Made by a program: the position numbers and the translations under genes. A stretch of 64,000 nucleotides of DNA from Maniola hyperantus (taxonomy: Eukaryota > Arthropoda > Insecta > Lepidoptera > Nymphalidae), in contig NC_048541.1 of assembly GCF_902806685.2 (NCBI RefSeq), positions 15,262,662-15,326,661 of the forward strand, read 5' to 3'. Shown here piece by piece: positions 20,586 through 30,490 of the stretch (its first letter is position 1; each line of letters opens with the position of its first letter). Below the pieces are notes generated by a model. The model was given only the letters and a program-made list of their open reading frames with translations, had not been told where the DNA came from and ran no database searches.

Positions 20586-21652
20586 GAGGCGCGTATTAGA
20601 CGCTATGATATAACTTTAGTTCACTCTGATATAGCCGATTCGAATCGCAATAGTAAATTTCGCACGGGCCATTTCGCACGGCGCTCGAATTCTCTTTTTA
20701 AATTTAGTTAATAATTCACGTGGCGCCATCTGCGTGCCTTATTCGTTTTTCGCGATTTTAGTTTCATGCCTTCTTTTGCTCTGTATTTTTATAAATTACT
20801 CGCATTATTAATCTGTGAACTGTTCGTAGTTCACAGAAGTTCTGGTTCTTTTTTAATTAAGGTGATATCAGATTGTTTATATGAGTGAATGTTATTTCGA
20901 GTGATTGATTCATTTCGTTATCATTTTCGATTCATTTTGTGTTCAGACGTTTCTGGAAGGCCGAATGAAAGACAGAAATAAATAAAAAATAAACTGTCAG
21001 TATACACAAAAAGATAGATATGTGTAATCATCTAGGTAACAGAGAAAAAAACAAAACGAAATTCAAAACCACAAAAAGTTACATCATACAAAAATATTAT
21101 GGTAAATTACGAGTACAATATTAAAATTTCACCCGGCCCGATTGCGTATGCCCTCAGTTATATAGGCAAAGTATAATAAGCACAAAGGCAACCCCGAAAC
21201 CTTTTGTTTCTCACGGTATCACTCCCACGGGACGCAACTTGCCGGCTTGTGCCAGAATCGACGCTGGCCTATTAAAATGTTTTCGAGAAATGAATTCGCT
21301 ATTTAAGCACCAATTAAGGGCTCGCCGGCGTCAGATAGCGAACGCGAAATTCGCAACTCAATCGCAATTATTTTTCGCTCGCAAGAAAACTTGAGCGAGC
21401 GTTAATTGTGGGCTAGGTAGGCGACACCGGCCGGGGGCGCCTTTACGTCTGACGAGAACGACACAATCCACGACAGTCATGAAACTTATGATTTCAAGCT
21501 TATTTCGTGGTTTAACGACATATTTTAACGTGTTTTTATTTGTACGATATTATTAATTGTTTGTGCAATTGGGTTGAAATATCGACAAAAAAAAACATCA
21601 AATTAATCGTGGTATACTACCCGTTATCGTATCAAAGAGTATAAGCTGTTTA
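20586..21652. other. Unique DNA including a CpG-rich island
   Basis: 21120-21480 is markedly richer in C, G and CpG than its surroundings (GGCCGGGGGCGCC, CTCGCCGGCGTC, GCGAACGCGAAATTCGC). No open frame of meaning. It is the best candidate here for single-copy conserved non-coding DNA. Confidence 0.4.
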
Positions 21653-21904
21653 TTAAAATTGTCTTTTCATTAAAAGGACCAGAATCTGGGATGTGTACCT
21701 GAATTTTTCAATTAATATTTCTAAATCCTGAAGTACTGACGAAGCATTTCCTCCCAAAGAATCATCACCGAGGTACCATAAATTTAATTTTGTATTTAGA
21801 TTCGAGATGATTGGATTTATTGTCAAACTGAGAATTGCGGGACCAAAAGGATCATCCTGCTGAAAACCCACTGCAGAATCCAGAACGTTTTCCCCATACA
21901 TTAA
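21653..21904 (-). pseudogene. Non-LTR reverse transcriptase fragment (fingers/palm) with damaged active site
   Basis: The 82-residue minus frame matches the palm region of a non-LTR reverse transcriptase. A VGFQQDDPFGPAI block (about residues 11-23) stands where GVQQGDPLGPA is usual, followed by a PIISNLNTKLNLWYL block. The active-site box, normally Y-x-D-D, reads YLGDD-SLGG: the first catalytic aspartate appears to be glycine. Only this part of the polymerase remains, with no endonuclease, thumb or 3' tail nearby, so it is an old dead fragment. The clade cannot be fixed from this length. Confidence 0.7.
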
Positions 21905-22514
21905 TTTTGAAGGGGAGCCTTCGAGACGAGACGATATCTTTATATTTCAAAAGCCATGAGCTGATGTTATTTGTTCGATGATAGATTTTCGTGGGTCGCA
22001 GCCGAAGCATCAAACGCGTGGTACTGACATCCTAAATCGCTTGGTGCTACGCTACAGCTTTGCCTATTGGATGGTAACTAGTCGCAACCCAAACCTCCCG
22101 CCAGACAATTATTATGCATTTATGTCTCACGATATGTCGTCTCGTAAGCGTAATTACATTTACACCACGAGAGACTACATTTACCAAATAACCAAAAAAA
22201 AAGGTCGTTGCCCAAGTGTCGTAACATGTAAACCCCCCGATCATGGACAAGCAAGAGGTGTGACGTCATTAGCAATCTCCTCCGCGGCTGTGCTCGTGGC
22301 AAATTGAAGCAATTACAATGTACAGTTGTTTTGGTATCCCTCCCTCCCCCTTCCCACCCTCCCCTCCACTCCCCACTTAAACTAACAATGCAGTAATTCC
22401 AATTCCGATGACGTTCGAGTGACAGTTTATTAAAAAGGGATAAACTTTTTTTTGTGTTGTTACTGTTTGTTTTGAGTTGCTATTTTGATTTTGACTAACT
22501 GTGAGTTTGCACTA
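21905..22514. other. Unique DNA with a pyrimidine tract
   Basis: A C/T-only run (about 22336-22375, TCCCTCCCTCCCCCTTCCC) could form triplex or quadruplex-like structure. The 109-residue plus frame at 21978-22307 is the longest unexplained frame nearby but has no recognisable domain. Confidence 0.45.
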
Positions 22515-22765
22515 AAAAACTGGTCAAGTGCGAATCGGACCCGCACATAAAGGGTTCTGTACCATCGTAAAGGAAATAACACTTTTTTGTGATGTAATCA
22601 CAAATTCACGGTTTTCGGATTTCTCCCTTTACCTACTTGTGCTATTTAAAACATTGATGTCTGCAAAATTTCATGATTCTAGGTCAACGGGAAGTACTCT
22701 ATGTATGGATTTTGATTCAAAACAGATGACACAACGAAGTGATCCTATATTATAAGTGTTAGTGT
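22515..22765 (+). mobile_element. Repeat family C, diverged short variant
   Basis: ACTGGTCAAGTGCGAATCGG, then CACAAATTCACGGTTTTCGG, CATGATTCTAGGTCAACGGG and AGTGATCCTATAT. The middle and the GACA tract have been lost. Confidence 0.75.
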
Positions 22766-22774
22766 GAAGTCAAC

Positions 22775-22903
22775 TATAGTCGACGCATTTTAAACTGAGT
22801 CGTCGAGTTATCTGTCCGTTTCGCTTGCACTTACCTACGACCTGTAAGTGCGAGCTAAACAGACAGATAACTCGACGATTCAGTTTAAAATGCGTCGACT
22901 ATA
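22775..22903. mobile_element. 129-bp near-perfect hairpin MITE
   Basis: TATAGTCGACGCATTTTAAA at the left and its inverse ending GCGTCGACTATA at the right. Arms are about 58 bases with few mismatches (TCGTCGAGTTATCTGTC, CTTGCACTTAC / GTAAGTGCGAGC) around a loop of about 12 bases. TA flanks on both sides fit a mariner-type target. Confidence 0.8.
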
Positions 22904-23430
22904 ACAAAGTCGAAACCATCCTTTATTCTTCAATTTATATCTGTTCAAAAGATGCTAGGTATTGCATTGTCATCAACTCATCAACTTCAATCACTCACCT
23001 ACCTAAAGCCTGCAAAGTCGCTTTATATAAAAGTCCCATAATGAGCACCAATAGTCGAACTTTAATACGAAACTTGTAAATTGGATGTCTTAATAAGACA
23101 AGCTTATACACGGAGAGCTGGTGGAAGTGTTTCTGAAGGTACTTGATAAAGCAAATTTGACTTTTGACTATGAAACTATCACTCTTTTATATAAGAGTGG
23201 ATCTGATTTTTTATGGTGTGAACATTAAATACAAAAGGGCATAAAATTACTTTCTAACTTATTAAAAAAAATTGTTTAGTCAAATAGACAATGACTATGA
23301 AGCACAGATAGACAAGGGCAATATTTTACTATAGAATCCTAAAAAGTATATGTTACCTAAGTATTCAAAATTAAAGATTTTCAAAATTTAGTTAGATCTG
23401 TTTGCCTTCCTAACACATACATTATTCAAT
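22904..23430. other. Unique AT-rich DNA
   Basis: No recognisable gene or repeat. Confidence 0.4.
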
Positions 23431-23586
23431 ACTAGATCCGTGATTTCATTCGAGACGATTAAGGCTCTTAAAAATCCTGTGGAACGCTTGGATTTTCCGG
23501 GATAAAATGTAGCTTAGGTGTTCATTCAGCGTATAAGCTATCTCCATTCAAACATAAAAATTTTCACATTTACGATATTAGTAAGC
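23431..23586 (-). mobile_element. Old family A Helitron-like copy
   Basis: ACTAGATCCGTGATTTCATTCG, TTTTCCGGGATAAAATGTAGC and TTTCACATTTACGATATTAG retain the outline. Strongly diverged. Confidence 0.6.
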
Positions 23587-23989
23587 TCTAAAAAACAAAA
23601 TATAAAAGGAAAAGTTTGAAATTTAATCCATTCTAACCCACTCCACTTCGCGAGAGACAGGTATTAACTATGTTACGAACTTTAGGCTTTTACGAACTAA
23701 CCTCTTCGAAATTCCACCAGCTCGTATACCAACAAGACAAGCTTATTATTTAACTTGGGGAATTTCAACATGGATTAGAATAATGCCACGCTTAAACTAA
23801 ACTTGTTTAGGAACAAAACAAAACTTTTCAAATTAGATATCGGTGGGGGAGGTCGATATCTGGTTGTGAGATCACGAAAATCTAAATGTGAATCAGATTT
23901 TCGAAACTGTTAATACATAGTCGATATTTTGTTAGAATTGAGTTCACCAAGTTGTTTGCTAAAGGCTGTTTTACGCTGGAGCAATAACT
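23587..23989. other. Unique AT-rich DNA
   Basis: No recognisable gene or repeat. Confidence 0.4.
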
Positions 23990-24200
23990 CATAAGGCTAT
24001 AATCCCCCCATGCTGGCCAAGGACGGATTGGCTGACTTCACACACCTTTGAGAAAATTATGGAGAACTCTCAGGCATGCAGATGTAGTCACGATGATTTC
24101 CTTCAGTGATATTTAATTACTTAAAATGTTACTCCGAAAAGTTGGAGATACGTGCCCAGGGTCAATCTTATCAATCTCAACGACTAGGCTATACCTCCAT
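23990..24200 (-). mobile_element. SINE family D, diverged
   Basis: CCATGCTGGCCAAGGACGGATTGG, CACACCTTTGAGAAAATTATGG, then CGTGCCCAGGGTCAATC and a decayed head. Confidence 0.75.
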
Positions 24201-24217
24201 AGTTAGGTAAAAACGTC

Positions 24218-24745
24218 AACCTATTTATAGACCAGCGCTTGGCTGCAAGCAGACCTGGTGGCAAGTGATGATGCAACCTAAGATGGAGCGCGCTTGCCTA
24301 GAAGATGCCTATTCACTCTTAACTTGAAGGTATCCATATTATAATAGGCTACTTGACAATTTTTTTAAGTTGGTCTTAAATGGTTAATATTTGTCCTATT
24401 ATATCAAAAAAATTAACACTATATTTTTTTGCGCCCTAAAAACCGTAACCACAGGGTTATACTGTTGTTTACAAATGCATGACGTCAGAGCACAGATAAT
24501 CTATCGGCCAAACATGGCCGACAGTGTTTTCACCTGTCTAAGAAAAATATTTTTTTAAATTAAAGTTTTACGGTTTTTAGGGCGCAAAAAAATATAGTGT
24601 TAATTTTTTTGATATAATAGGACAAATATTAACCATTTAAGACCAACTTAAAAAAATTGTCAAGTAGCCTATTGGAGGGGAAAACTGATGCTGGAACTTC
24701 GAAGGGTGTTCCAAATCGTTTCGAATTAGAAATGAGGAGGCAAAT
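24218..24745 (+). repeat. Family E repeat split by a MITE
   Basis: TTTATAGACCAGCGCTTGGCTGC, CCTGGTGGCAAGTGATGATG and TGGAGCGCGCTTGCC to CATATTATAAT (24342), resuming GGAGGGGAAAACTGATGCTGG at 24676. The same sequence is uninterrupted at 50517-50705. Confidence 0.8.
24343..24673. mobile_element. 331-bp MITE with about 105-bp terminal inverted repeats
   Basis: The left arm begins AATAGGCTACTTGACAATTT, continues through TTGGTCTTAAATGGTTAATA and ends near GCGCCCTAAAAACCGTAA. The right arm (about 24568-24673) is its inverse with almost no differences. The central 120 bases contain TGACGTCA-like and GGCCAAACATGGCC words. Comparison with 50626-50640 shows where it entered family E. The target duplication is at most 2 bp (AT), because the boundary bases are shared. 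Confidence 0.85.
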
Positions 24746-25114
24746 CGCTTCGTATTCGTGGAATTCGTATTATGCATAGATTTTATTGTATCAGCAAAGT
24801 GGATCTCGTGTTCTAACTCGTGTACTAACGACACCATTTCAACTGGCTTTCGCTTACTGTCTACCACTCGTCGTGCTCTGCAGTCGATGCAATCTGGCAT
24901 TGTCGGCCAACCGGACGAGATACGCCTATTGTCCAGTCAAATTACGACTACAGGAACACTAAATGACCATTATAAAGCTAATGGTTGGCTAATGGGTACC
25001 CTACTTTAGAAACGCTTATCTTATTTATCAATAAACTATTTATAAGCCAATAATGCATAGAACAAGGTACAAAATAGAACATCCTGTAGACATATCATTG
25101 ACGGTACAGTATGC
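24746..25114. other. Unique DNA
   Basis: Frames at 24637-24900 and 24758-25009 have no recognisable domain. Confidence 0.35.
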
Positions 25115-25178
25115 GGCCATAGTATGCCACACTGGGCCACTGCAATTGCGCAGTGGCCCAGCGTGGCATACTATGGCC
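25115..25178. repeat. 64-bp hairpin
   Basis: GGCCATAGTATGCCACACTG followed by GGCCACTGC pairs with its inverse (GCAGTGGCCCAGCGTGGCAT, ACTATGGCC) with one mismatch around a 6-base loop. Similar in style to 28629-28666. Confidence 0.8.
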
Positions 25179-25371
25179 ATGTTTGATGATTTTGATTGGT
25201 AGTTTAAATCTTCGTCGTAGGTGGGGAAGTTTTTTAAGCAAATAACTTATTATTATGCATTAAAGTATTGCCATTCCCACTCCAATGATTTATGTTAGGA
25301 AAAACTAGTACTTTCCTAATTTAGTCGGGGTTTACTTTGCATTTTTTTAATGTATTTAATGTATTTTTTCT

Positions 25372-25593
25372 TCTAAATATATAAAACGAAAAGGTGACTG
25401 ACTGATTGACTGACTGATCTATCAACGCACAGCTCAAACTACTAGACGGATCGGGCTGAAATTTGGCATGCAGATAGCTATTATGACGTAGGCATCCGCT
25501 AAGAAAGGATTTTTGAAAATTTAACCCCTAAAAGGGTGAAATAGGGGTTTGTAATTTGTAGTCCACGCGGACGAAGTCGCGAGCATGAGCTAG
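25372..25593 (+). mobile_element. Helitron-like family B copy, intact ends
   Basis: TCTAAATATATAAAACG start, CTGA tract, GACGGATCGGGCTGAAATTT body, CGCGGACGAAGTCGCGAGC hairpin, CTAG end (25590-25593) followed by T. Confidence 0.85.
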
Positions 25594-25981
25594 TGTTTTA
25601 TAATATACATAGAATATGCTAGTTAACCTTTTGTTTGAAGTCGGTGATAAAAATAGCGTACGTGGAGAAAATATTTTAGTTGAAATGTTCTGTAAAAAGA
25701 GACGACGTTTGAAATTTGTTAAAATGGGACAAACTACTGCGAAGTAATAAAAGCAAGCAGTTGGAAGTTGACATCACTTGTACATAGTTGAGACATGGTG
25801 TAGCTATCATACAGTCGGGAAAAAATGGGTCTGTTATACCAAAATGTACAAATCCACAAATTGACCAAACATGAGTTAATGAATTCTTATTCAATACAGC
25901 TCACACCCGGCTTTACTCACGTGTTTAGTCGACGTTAGCCCGACTAGTTTAATATTAAAGTAGTCTTATTTAATAGTAAAT
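25594..25981. other. Unique AT-rich DNA
   Basis: No recognisable gene. The 72-residue minus frame at 25676 has no motif. Confidence 0.35.
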
Positions 25982-25992
25982 CATAAATTAAT

Positions 25993-26294
25993 CAACATCA
26001 CCATGATCAACCCATCACCGGCTCACTACAGAGCACGGGTCTCCTCTCAGAGTGAGAAGGGTTTTGGCCATAGTCTACCACGCTGCCCATGTGCGGATTG
26101 GTAGACTTCACACACCTTTGAGAACATTATGGATAACTCTCAGGCATGCAGGTTTCCTCACGATGTGCAAGTGATATTTAATTAATTAAAACGCACATTA
26201 CTCCGAAAAGTTAGAGGTGCGTGTCCGGGATCGAACCCCCGACCTCCGATTAGAAGGCGGACGTCCTAACCACTAGGCTACCAGTGCTCATGCT
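25993..26294 (-). mobile_element. SINE family D, full length, with 11-bp target duplication
   Basis: CATAAATTAAT occurs at 25982-25992 and 26295-26305. The copy runs from the short ATCA tail to the head complement CCTAACCACTAGGCTACC. It has an internal deletion of the GTTTTCCTTCACCGTTAAA part near 26166. Confidence 0.85.
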
Positions 26295-26305
26295 CATAAA
26301 TTAAT

Positions 26306-27237
26306 ACGCAACTTAAATGTGTTAAAGATTTGAAGCAAGTTTTCAAAAAACCCCTGACATTTTGAAATTGGTTGCTTCTACATTGCTGCTTCACCGAGTG
26401 ATTTTTAAATAGTTTTGCGTAGAAAACCTTCAATGGATTCAAAATGATTGTCAAATGAACTCTGTGGCTATCATTTAGTGATCACTGAGTAAGCGAATCA
26501 CCCTGCTGCAGCTGGTAGCAATTATGATTCCTATTTTACCATTCATTCGTAAATAGATCTTCATATTTTTCAAAACTGCTACTTATGAACTGTATGATAG
26601 CTAAACCGTGGTAGCTCTAAGGTTGCTCCTATTTTACGCAGTTAGTAGTTTTGAGTGCAGGTGCTTATTGCTCTTAGGTACAAAGTTTTCATGAAATTTT
26701 AGTGTATTTTTACAGGACTTCTTTTAGTAACTAACTTCAAAAAAGGGAGCCGACGTAACCTCACAATACACTTTGCAAAAGCTACCACAATTCGCCCCAA
26801 ACACATACTATAACATAGTCGCTAGCGTGTAATATGTACGAATTGACAGTTTAAACGTAGCATGTTCATATTAGCTGTAACATAAAAATGCAACTCCTCA
26901 ATATATCAAAGTAGGTTGCCTGCACATCGGATTGAAAGAGAGGTGATGCAAAATTATGTAGGTTAGGTAGTTAAGCAATAAGATTTAAACAATAGTATGT
27001 AAGATTTATTTATTGTTATTGTTAGTCCATAAGAGAGAGTAGATCATAAGCCGGCTCTCAATAAACATCTTCCACCGTTGCCGCATTTAATTATTACCAT
27101 ACGGCCACAACATATCTCAAGCGAGTGACGTTTGTAAACTTAAATGTTATCAGCTCTAGACCATTGCTCTATTGGGTACATTACAGAAATATAATCCACC
27201 AAATTCCAGTTTACAACGGATCCTTTTATTCTATCAC
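26306..27237. other. Unique AT-rich DNA
   Basis: No gene or repeat recognised. Confidence 0.4.
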
Positions 27238-27412
27238 TTTTGTGATATTATAAATGCGGCGTGTTTGTTTGTTGATTCTTCCTTCCATCACGTTGAAACG
27301 GAACAACGGATAGACGTGGTTTTTTGCATGGCAATAGTCGAAAACATAAGTTACTTTTTATTGCAGAAAAATCAAAGAATTACTAAGTGGAGGAAATGGG
27401 CATCAGCTACTG
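27238..27412 (+). mobile_element. Family A copy, diverged
   Basis: TGATATTATAAATGCGGCGTG, TTCCATCACGTTGAAACGG, GGGCATCAGCTAC. Body deleted between AAGAATTACTAAG and the end. The open frame at 27172-27429 is the repeat read through. Confidence 0.7.
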
Positions 27413-28468
27413 AAAAAGAAATAATTTGAGTCTTTTTGAATTATACATAATTTAAAATTAATTTCAGCATCAGTCAATGTGGAATGACAACTGACAAGGC
27501 TTTCTCAATTCTTTAATTGTGTCAATTAAACTCATTTTAATCGCAGTAACTATGGTTGCAGTGAGCATTAATTTAATTTTAATTGAACTTAATTGCTACG
27601 TTGTACAAATTTTTTGCACCGTGAAGAATTATGTATTTTTTTATTTTTTTTTTCAATGATAAATCTTTTAATGAGTAACTATCGAAGAAAAATTAATTGA
27701 TTTTTTTCAATTTCCTACAATCCATGGTTTTTTTTTTACTTTTTTTTGTTACATATCCGTAGCAATAGTAAGTAATTCTAAATAATCTAAACTATATTGA
27801 TACGGAAAATCTACTAAAATTTCAAGTTTAAATTTAAATAAATAATTAAACTTTTAGACTTAAGTATTTATAGTTTTTGTTAACACAACTATTATGTTTG
27901 AGACTGAGGAGGAGGAGCGGGGACCCTGAGACACAGGTTTATCAAACTTACTTCAGGGTTCCCGACACTAAACTGTAAACCGACATTTGTTGTCATAAAT
28001 AAATTTTCATTTTTCATTTTTTTTTTTCATACCAACAAAGGTTACCTGTAAAATATTGCTTTAGCAATAAGGCCGCCTTTGGACCCTCTTGAATAGTTTC
28101 TTCTGTATAGGTATTATGTTTGTGTGTGCTTTAAAGATTTCTAATTAAATAAATAAGTATGCTACGAATTAATAATAATGTTATTTCACAGAAGTTCAAA
28201 ATGAAGTTACCGCGACCTCGGGCACAGTCGAAGATAAACTCTGAACTCTCGACTACACAATAAAGTTCGCGAATGTTCGAGCAATGTTTTTTTTTTCGCC
28301 CGAATCTACTGAATATTTTAGAACACTCTGTATTTACGTTTCGACTTCGCGAGTTCGACAAAAATGTTGGCAAACTTTTTACTTCTTTTTCATGAAACAG
28401 GTACAGGGGGCGATAAAGTTTTAAAAGTAATCGGATTTACAATTGGATTTTCTATTTTATTCGCACAA
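27413..28468. other. AT-rich DNA with a probable LINE 3' end
   Basis: 27900-28030 (GGGGACCCTGAGACACAGG, CGACATTTGTTGTCATAAAT, TTTTCATTTTTCATTTTTTT) looks like a LINE 3' UTR ending in a T-rich tail. Several poly(T) runs occur at 27635-27760. No gene. Confidence 0.4.
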
Positions 28469-28548
28469 ATATTAATATTATTAATAGCACAAATTCAGCC
28501 AATCACAACAATTGAGATTGTAATAATGATTGATGCAGATTTTACGAA
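28469..28548 (-). mobile_element. Arm of the 54614-type hairpin element
   Basis: ATAGCACAAATTCAGCCAATC, ACAACAATTGAGATTGTAAT and AATGATTGATGCAG match one arm of the inverted repeat at 54614-54962. The other arm is not present here. Confidence 0.7.
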
Positions 28549-28628
28549 ATCGACCTACCTTCGCAGCGAGTTCGCCTCTTCTGGAAAAAGTCTTAAAGCT
28601 ACACCATTATAGTATGCAGCGGCATAAT

Positions 28629-28666
28629 ATGTTGGCTATACTGCGAGGGCGCAGTGTAGCCAACAT
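28629..28666. repeat. 38-bp hairpin
   Basis: ATGTTGGCTATACTGCG and CGCAGTGTAGCCAACAT pair over 17 bases with one mismatch around a 4-base loop. The preceding TATAGTATGCAGCGGCATAA echoes the word order of the hairpin at 25115. Confidence 0.75.
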
Positions 28667-28920
28667 AACGACGATGGTGTGGCATCAATATTAACAGCCA
28701 TAACCGTATCGGCGGCGATAACGCGGCCCACTGAGGATACCCGAGCCCACGCCCGCAAATTATAAGTGGGAGAGAGGAAAACGACTCCTCCGGCGATCGT
28801 AATCATATCTACCAGCGAAAAATTGCCGGAATGCGAGGGAAGATCGACCAGGTTTGAGGATGCACTGCACACTGGTCCAAATTGGGTATTTGCCTACTTT
28901 TGAATTTGATAAATATTATA
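28667..28920. other. Unique, CpG-rich DNA
   Basis: GTATCGGCGGCGATAACGCGG and CGAGGGAAGATCGACC. No credible gene. The 78-residue minus frame at 28636 is unrecognised. Confidence 0.4.
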
Positions 28921-29231
28921 ACTTCATTATAAACTAGGATAAAAATAATGACGTACACTGAAAAAAATATTGAAATCCAACAAAGATTTACAAAGTTACA
29001 GGCATTTTAATTTTGGAGTGGCAGGGTCTTCTATCCCTTTCTCGCAAAACGAAAATTTGTATGAAACCGCACGAAGCTACTATGGCATTAGTAGGTGTGA
29101 CGTCAAACTGCTGTATCGCTATCTCTGTCTAATCAGAAATATTTAAATGCTTATAACATTTTTGTTATTTGATCGATTTAATTAGTTTTTTCAGTTTACG
29201 TCATTATTTTTATTCTAGTTTATAATAAAGT
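28921..29231. mobile_element. 311-bp MITE with about 45-bp terminal inverted repeats
   Basis: ACTTCATTATAAACTAGGAT at the left is inverse to ATTCTAGTTTATAATAAAGT at the right. Pairing extends through AAAAATAATGACGTA and ACTGAAAAAA. The interior has GTGTGACGTCAAAC. No reading frame. Confidence 0.75.
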
Positions 29232-29640
29232 AATAAAAAAGAGCGCCACCTCGCGAATAAACTGGCCCACCAGTTTGGCGAGATACAATTAATGTAAGAG
29301 ACCTGTACAATTAATAAGTATAAATAAAATTTAAAAAAAATAATTATAAAAAATATTAGAGCTTCCGGTTCAATATTTTTCCATGTTTTAATAACAGTGT
29401 GAGATATTGTTTGACGCCAGTGTTGCAGTTTTGCGCTGCTCCCAGATCCCCCGGGAGCGCATTGTAGTCATTGCACGCGTCTAGACGATCTCATTCAAGC
29501 TGTGAACGGAGGTACTAACACGAGTGTACACGTAATGGAAACCTGTGTACGTTAGAATGACGTGTAGAGGTCAGGTTAGAGCTCTAGCTCTGCACACAAC
29601 TTCAACAAAAAATATACTTATCACAATATTTATTTATTTA
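29232..29640. other. Unique DNA
   Basis: No recognisable gene or repeat. A GC-richer patch lies at 29430-29500. Confidence 0.4.
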
Positions 29641-30283
29641 CTGCGTGGTATTAGGTTTTTAAAAATCCCGTGGGAATTCTTTGATTTTTCCGGAATAAAA
29701 AGTAGCCTATGTCACTCTCCAGGTCTTTAGAATAGAATAGAATAGAATAGAATAGAATAGAATAATGTTTATTCGAGGTATATAGGTGGTACATGGTGTA
29801 GGCAATATCGTCCTGTACAGCAGTGCAACACCTCGAACAGGTAGGCCACTCAGCTTGTGTTGAGACGTCGGGCCCCTCAGACACAAACCTCTAGAGCAAA
29901 TATCTGAGGTACCAGATGCCCCAACGCTGATTTTCAGTGACCGCCTTTTAATTATTACCTATAAACGTCAGTGGCATAGAATATATAAAGTTGGCGAGTA
30001 AATGGAAAAATAAAATGAAATAAAGTGTTTAAAGTTTTTAAATTTAAGGTGATTTAGGACATAAAAGAAGAAATAAGAAATTACATTGAAATAGATGTTG
30101 TAAATTGTAAGAATAGGAAAATTGTACGATAGTTTTTTTTTTTTGTATAATAAAGAAAAAATAAATAAAATATCTATACCCATGCAAAAATCACGTCAAT
30201 CCGTTGCACCGTTGCGACGTGATTGAAGGACAAACCAACAAACCAACAAAAAAACACATTTTAGCATTTATAATAAGGTATTC
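29641..30283 (-). mobile_element. Family A Helitron-like copy split by a retroposon
   Basis: The 3' part GGTTTTTAAAAATCCCGTGG to CTCCAGGTCTTTA (29728) resumes at TATCTATACCCATGCAAAAA (30170) with AATCACGTCAATCCG. Joining 29728 to 30171 recreates the order seen in the intact copies (CCAGGTCTTTATCTATACCC). Confidence 0.75.
29729..30169 (-). mobile_element. Retroposon insert with AATAG-repeat end
   Basis: Starts with seven AATAG units (29729-29763), then TGTTTATTCGAGG, GGCAATATCGTCCTGTACAGC, and ends A/T-rich. A terminal short tandem repeat next to TTTATTCG is usual for minus-strand LINE 3' tails. The host is the Helitron copy. No coding frame of note. Confidence 0.55.
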
Positions 30284-30287
30284 ATAT

Positions 30288-30490
30288 ACAAGCTAGCCTT
30301 TGACTGCAATCTCATCTGGTGGTAAGTGATGATGCAGTATAAGATGGAAGCGGGCTAACCTAGAAGGGGTATGGCAGTTTTTGGGACCCCAAAGTCTATC
30401 TATTTTTCGAACTATATACCCTGCCTATTGCTACTTAGCTTCACCACCCGCTGAGCTATGTTGGTTACTTTAGTTCTCCTATGGATCGAA
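30288..30490 (-). mobile_element. SINE F tail plus RTE-like LINE fragment
   Basis: 30288-30372: TACAAGCTAGCCTTTGACTGC, CATCTGGTGGTAAGTGATGATG (SINE F, inverse). 30385-30485: GGGACCCCAAAGTCTATC, CCCTGCCTATTGCTACTTAGC, CACCCGCTGAGCTATGTTGG (same region of the LINE as 9740-9835). Confidence 0.7.

Noticed and set aside
21978..22307. 109-residue plus-strand open frame
   Set aside because: No known motif; overlapping minus frames of similar quality; no splice or start context that singles it out.
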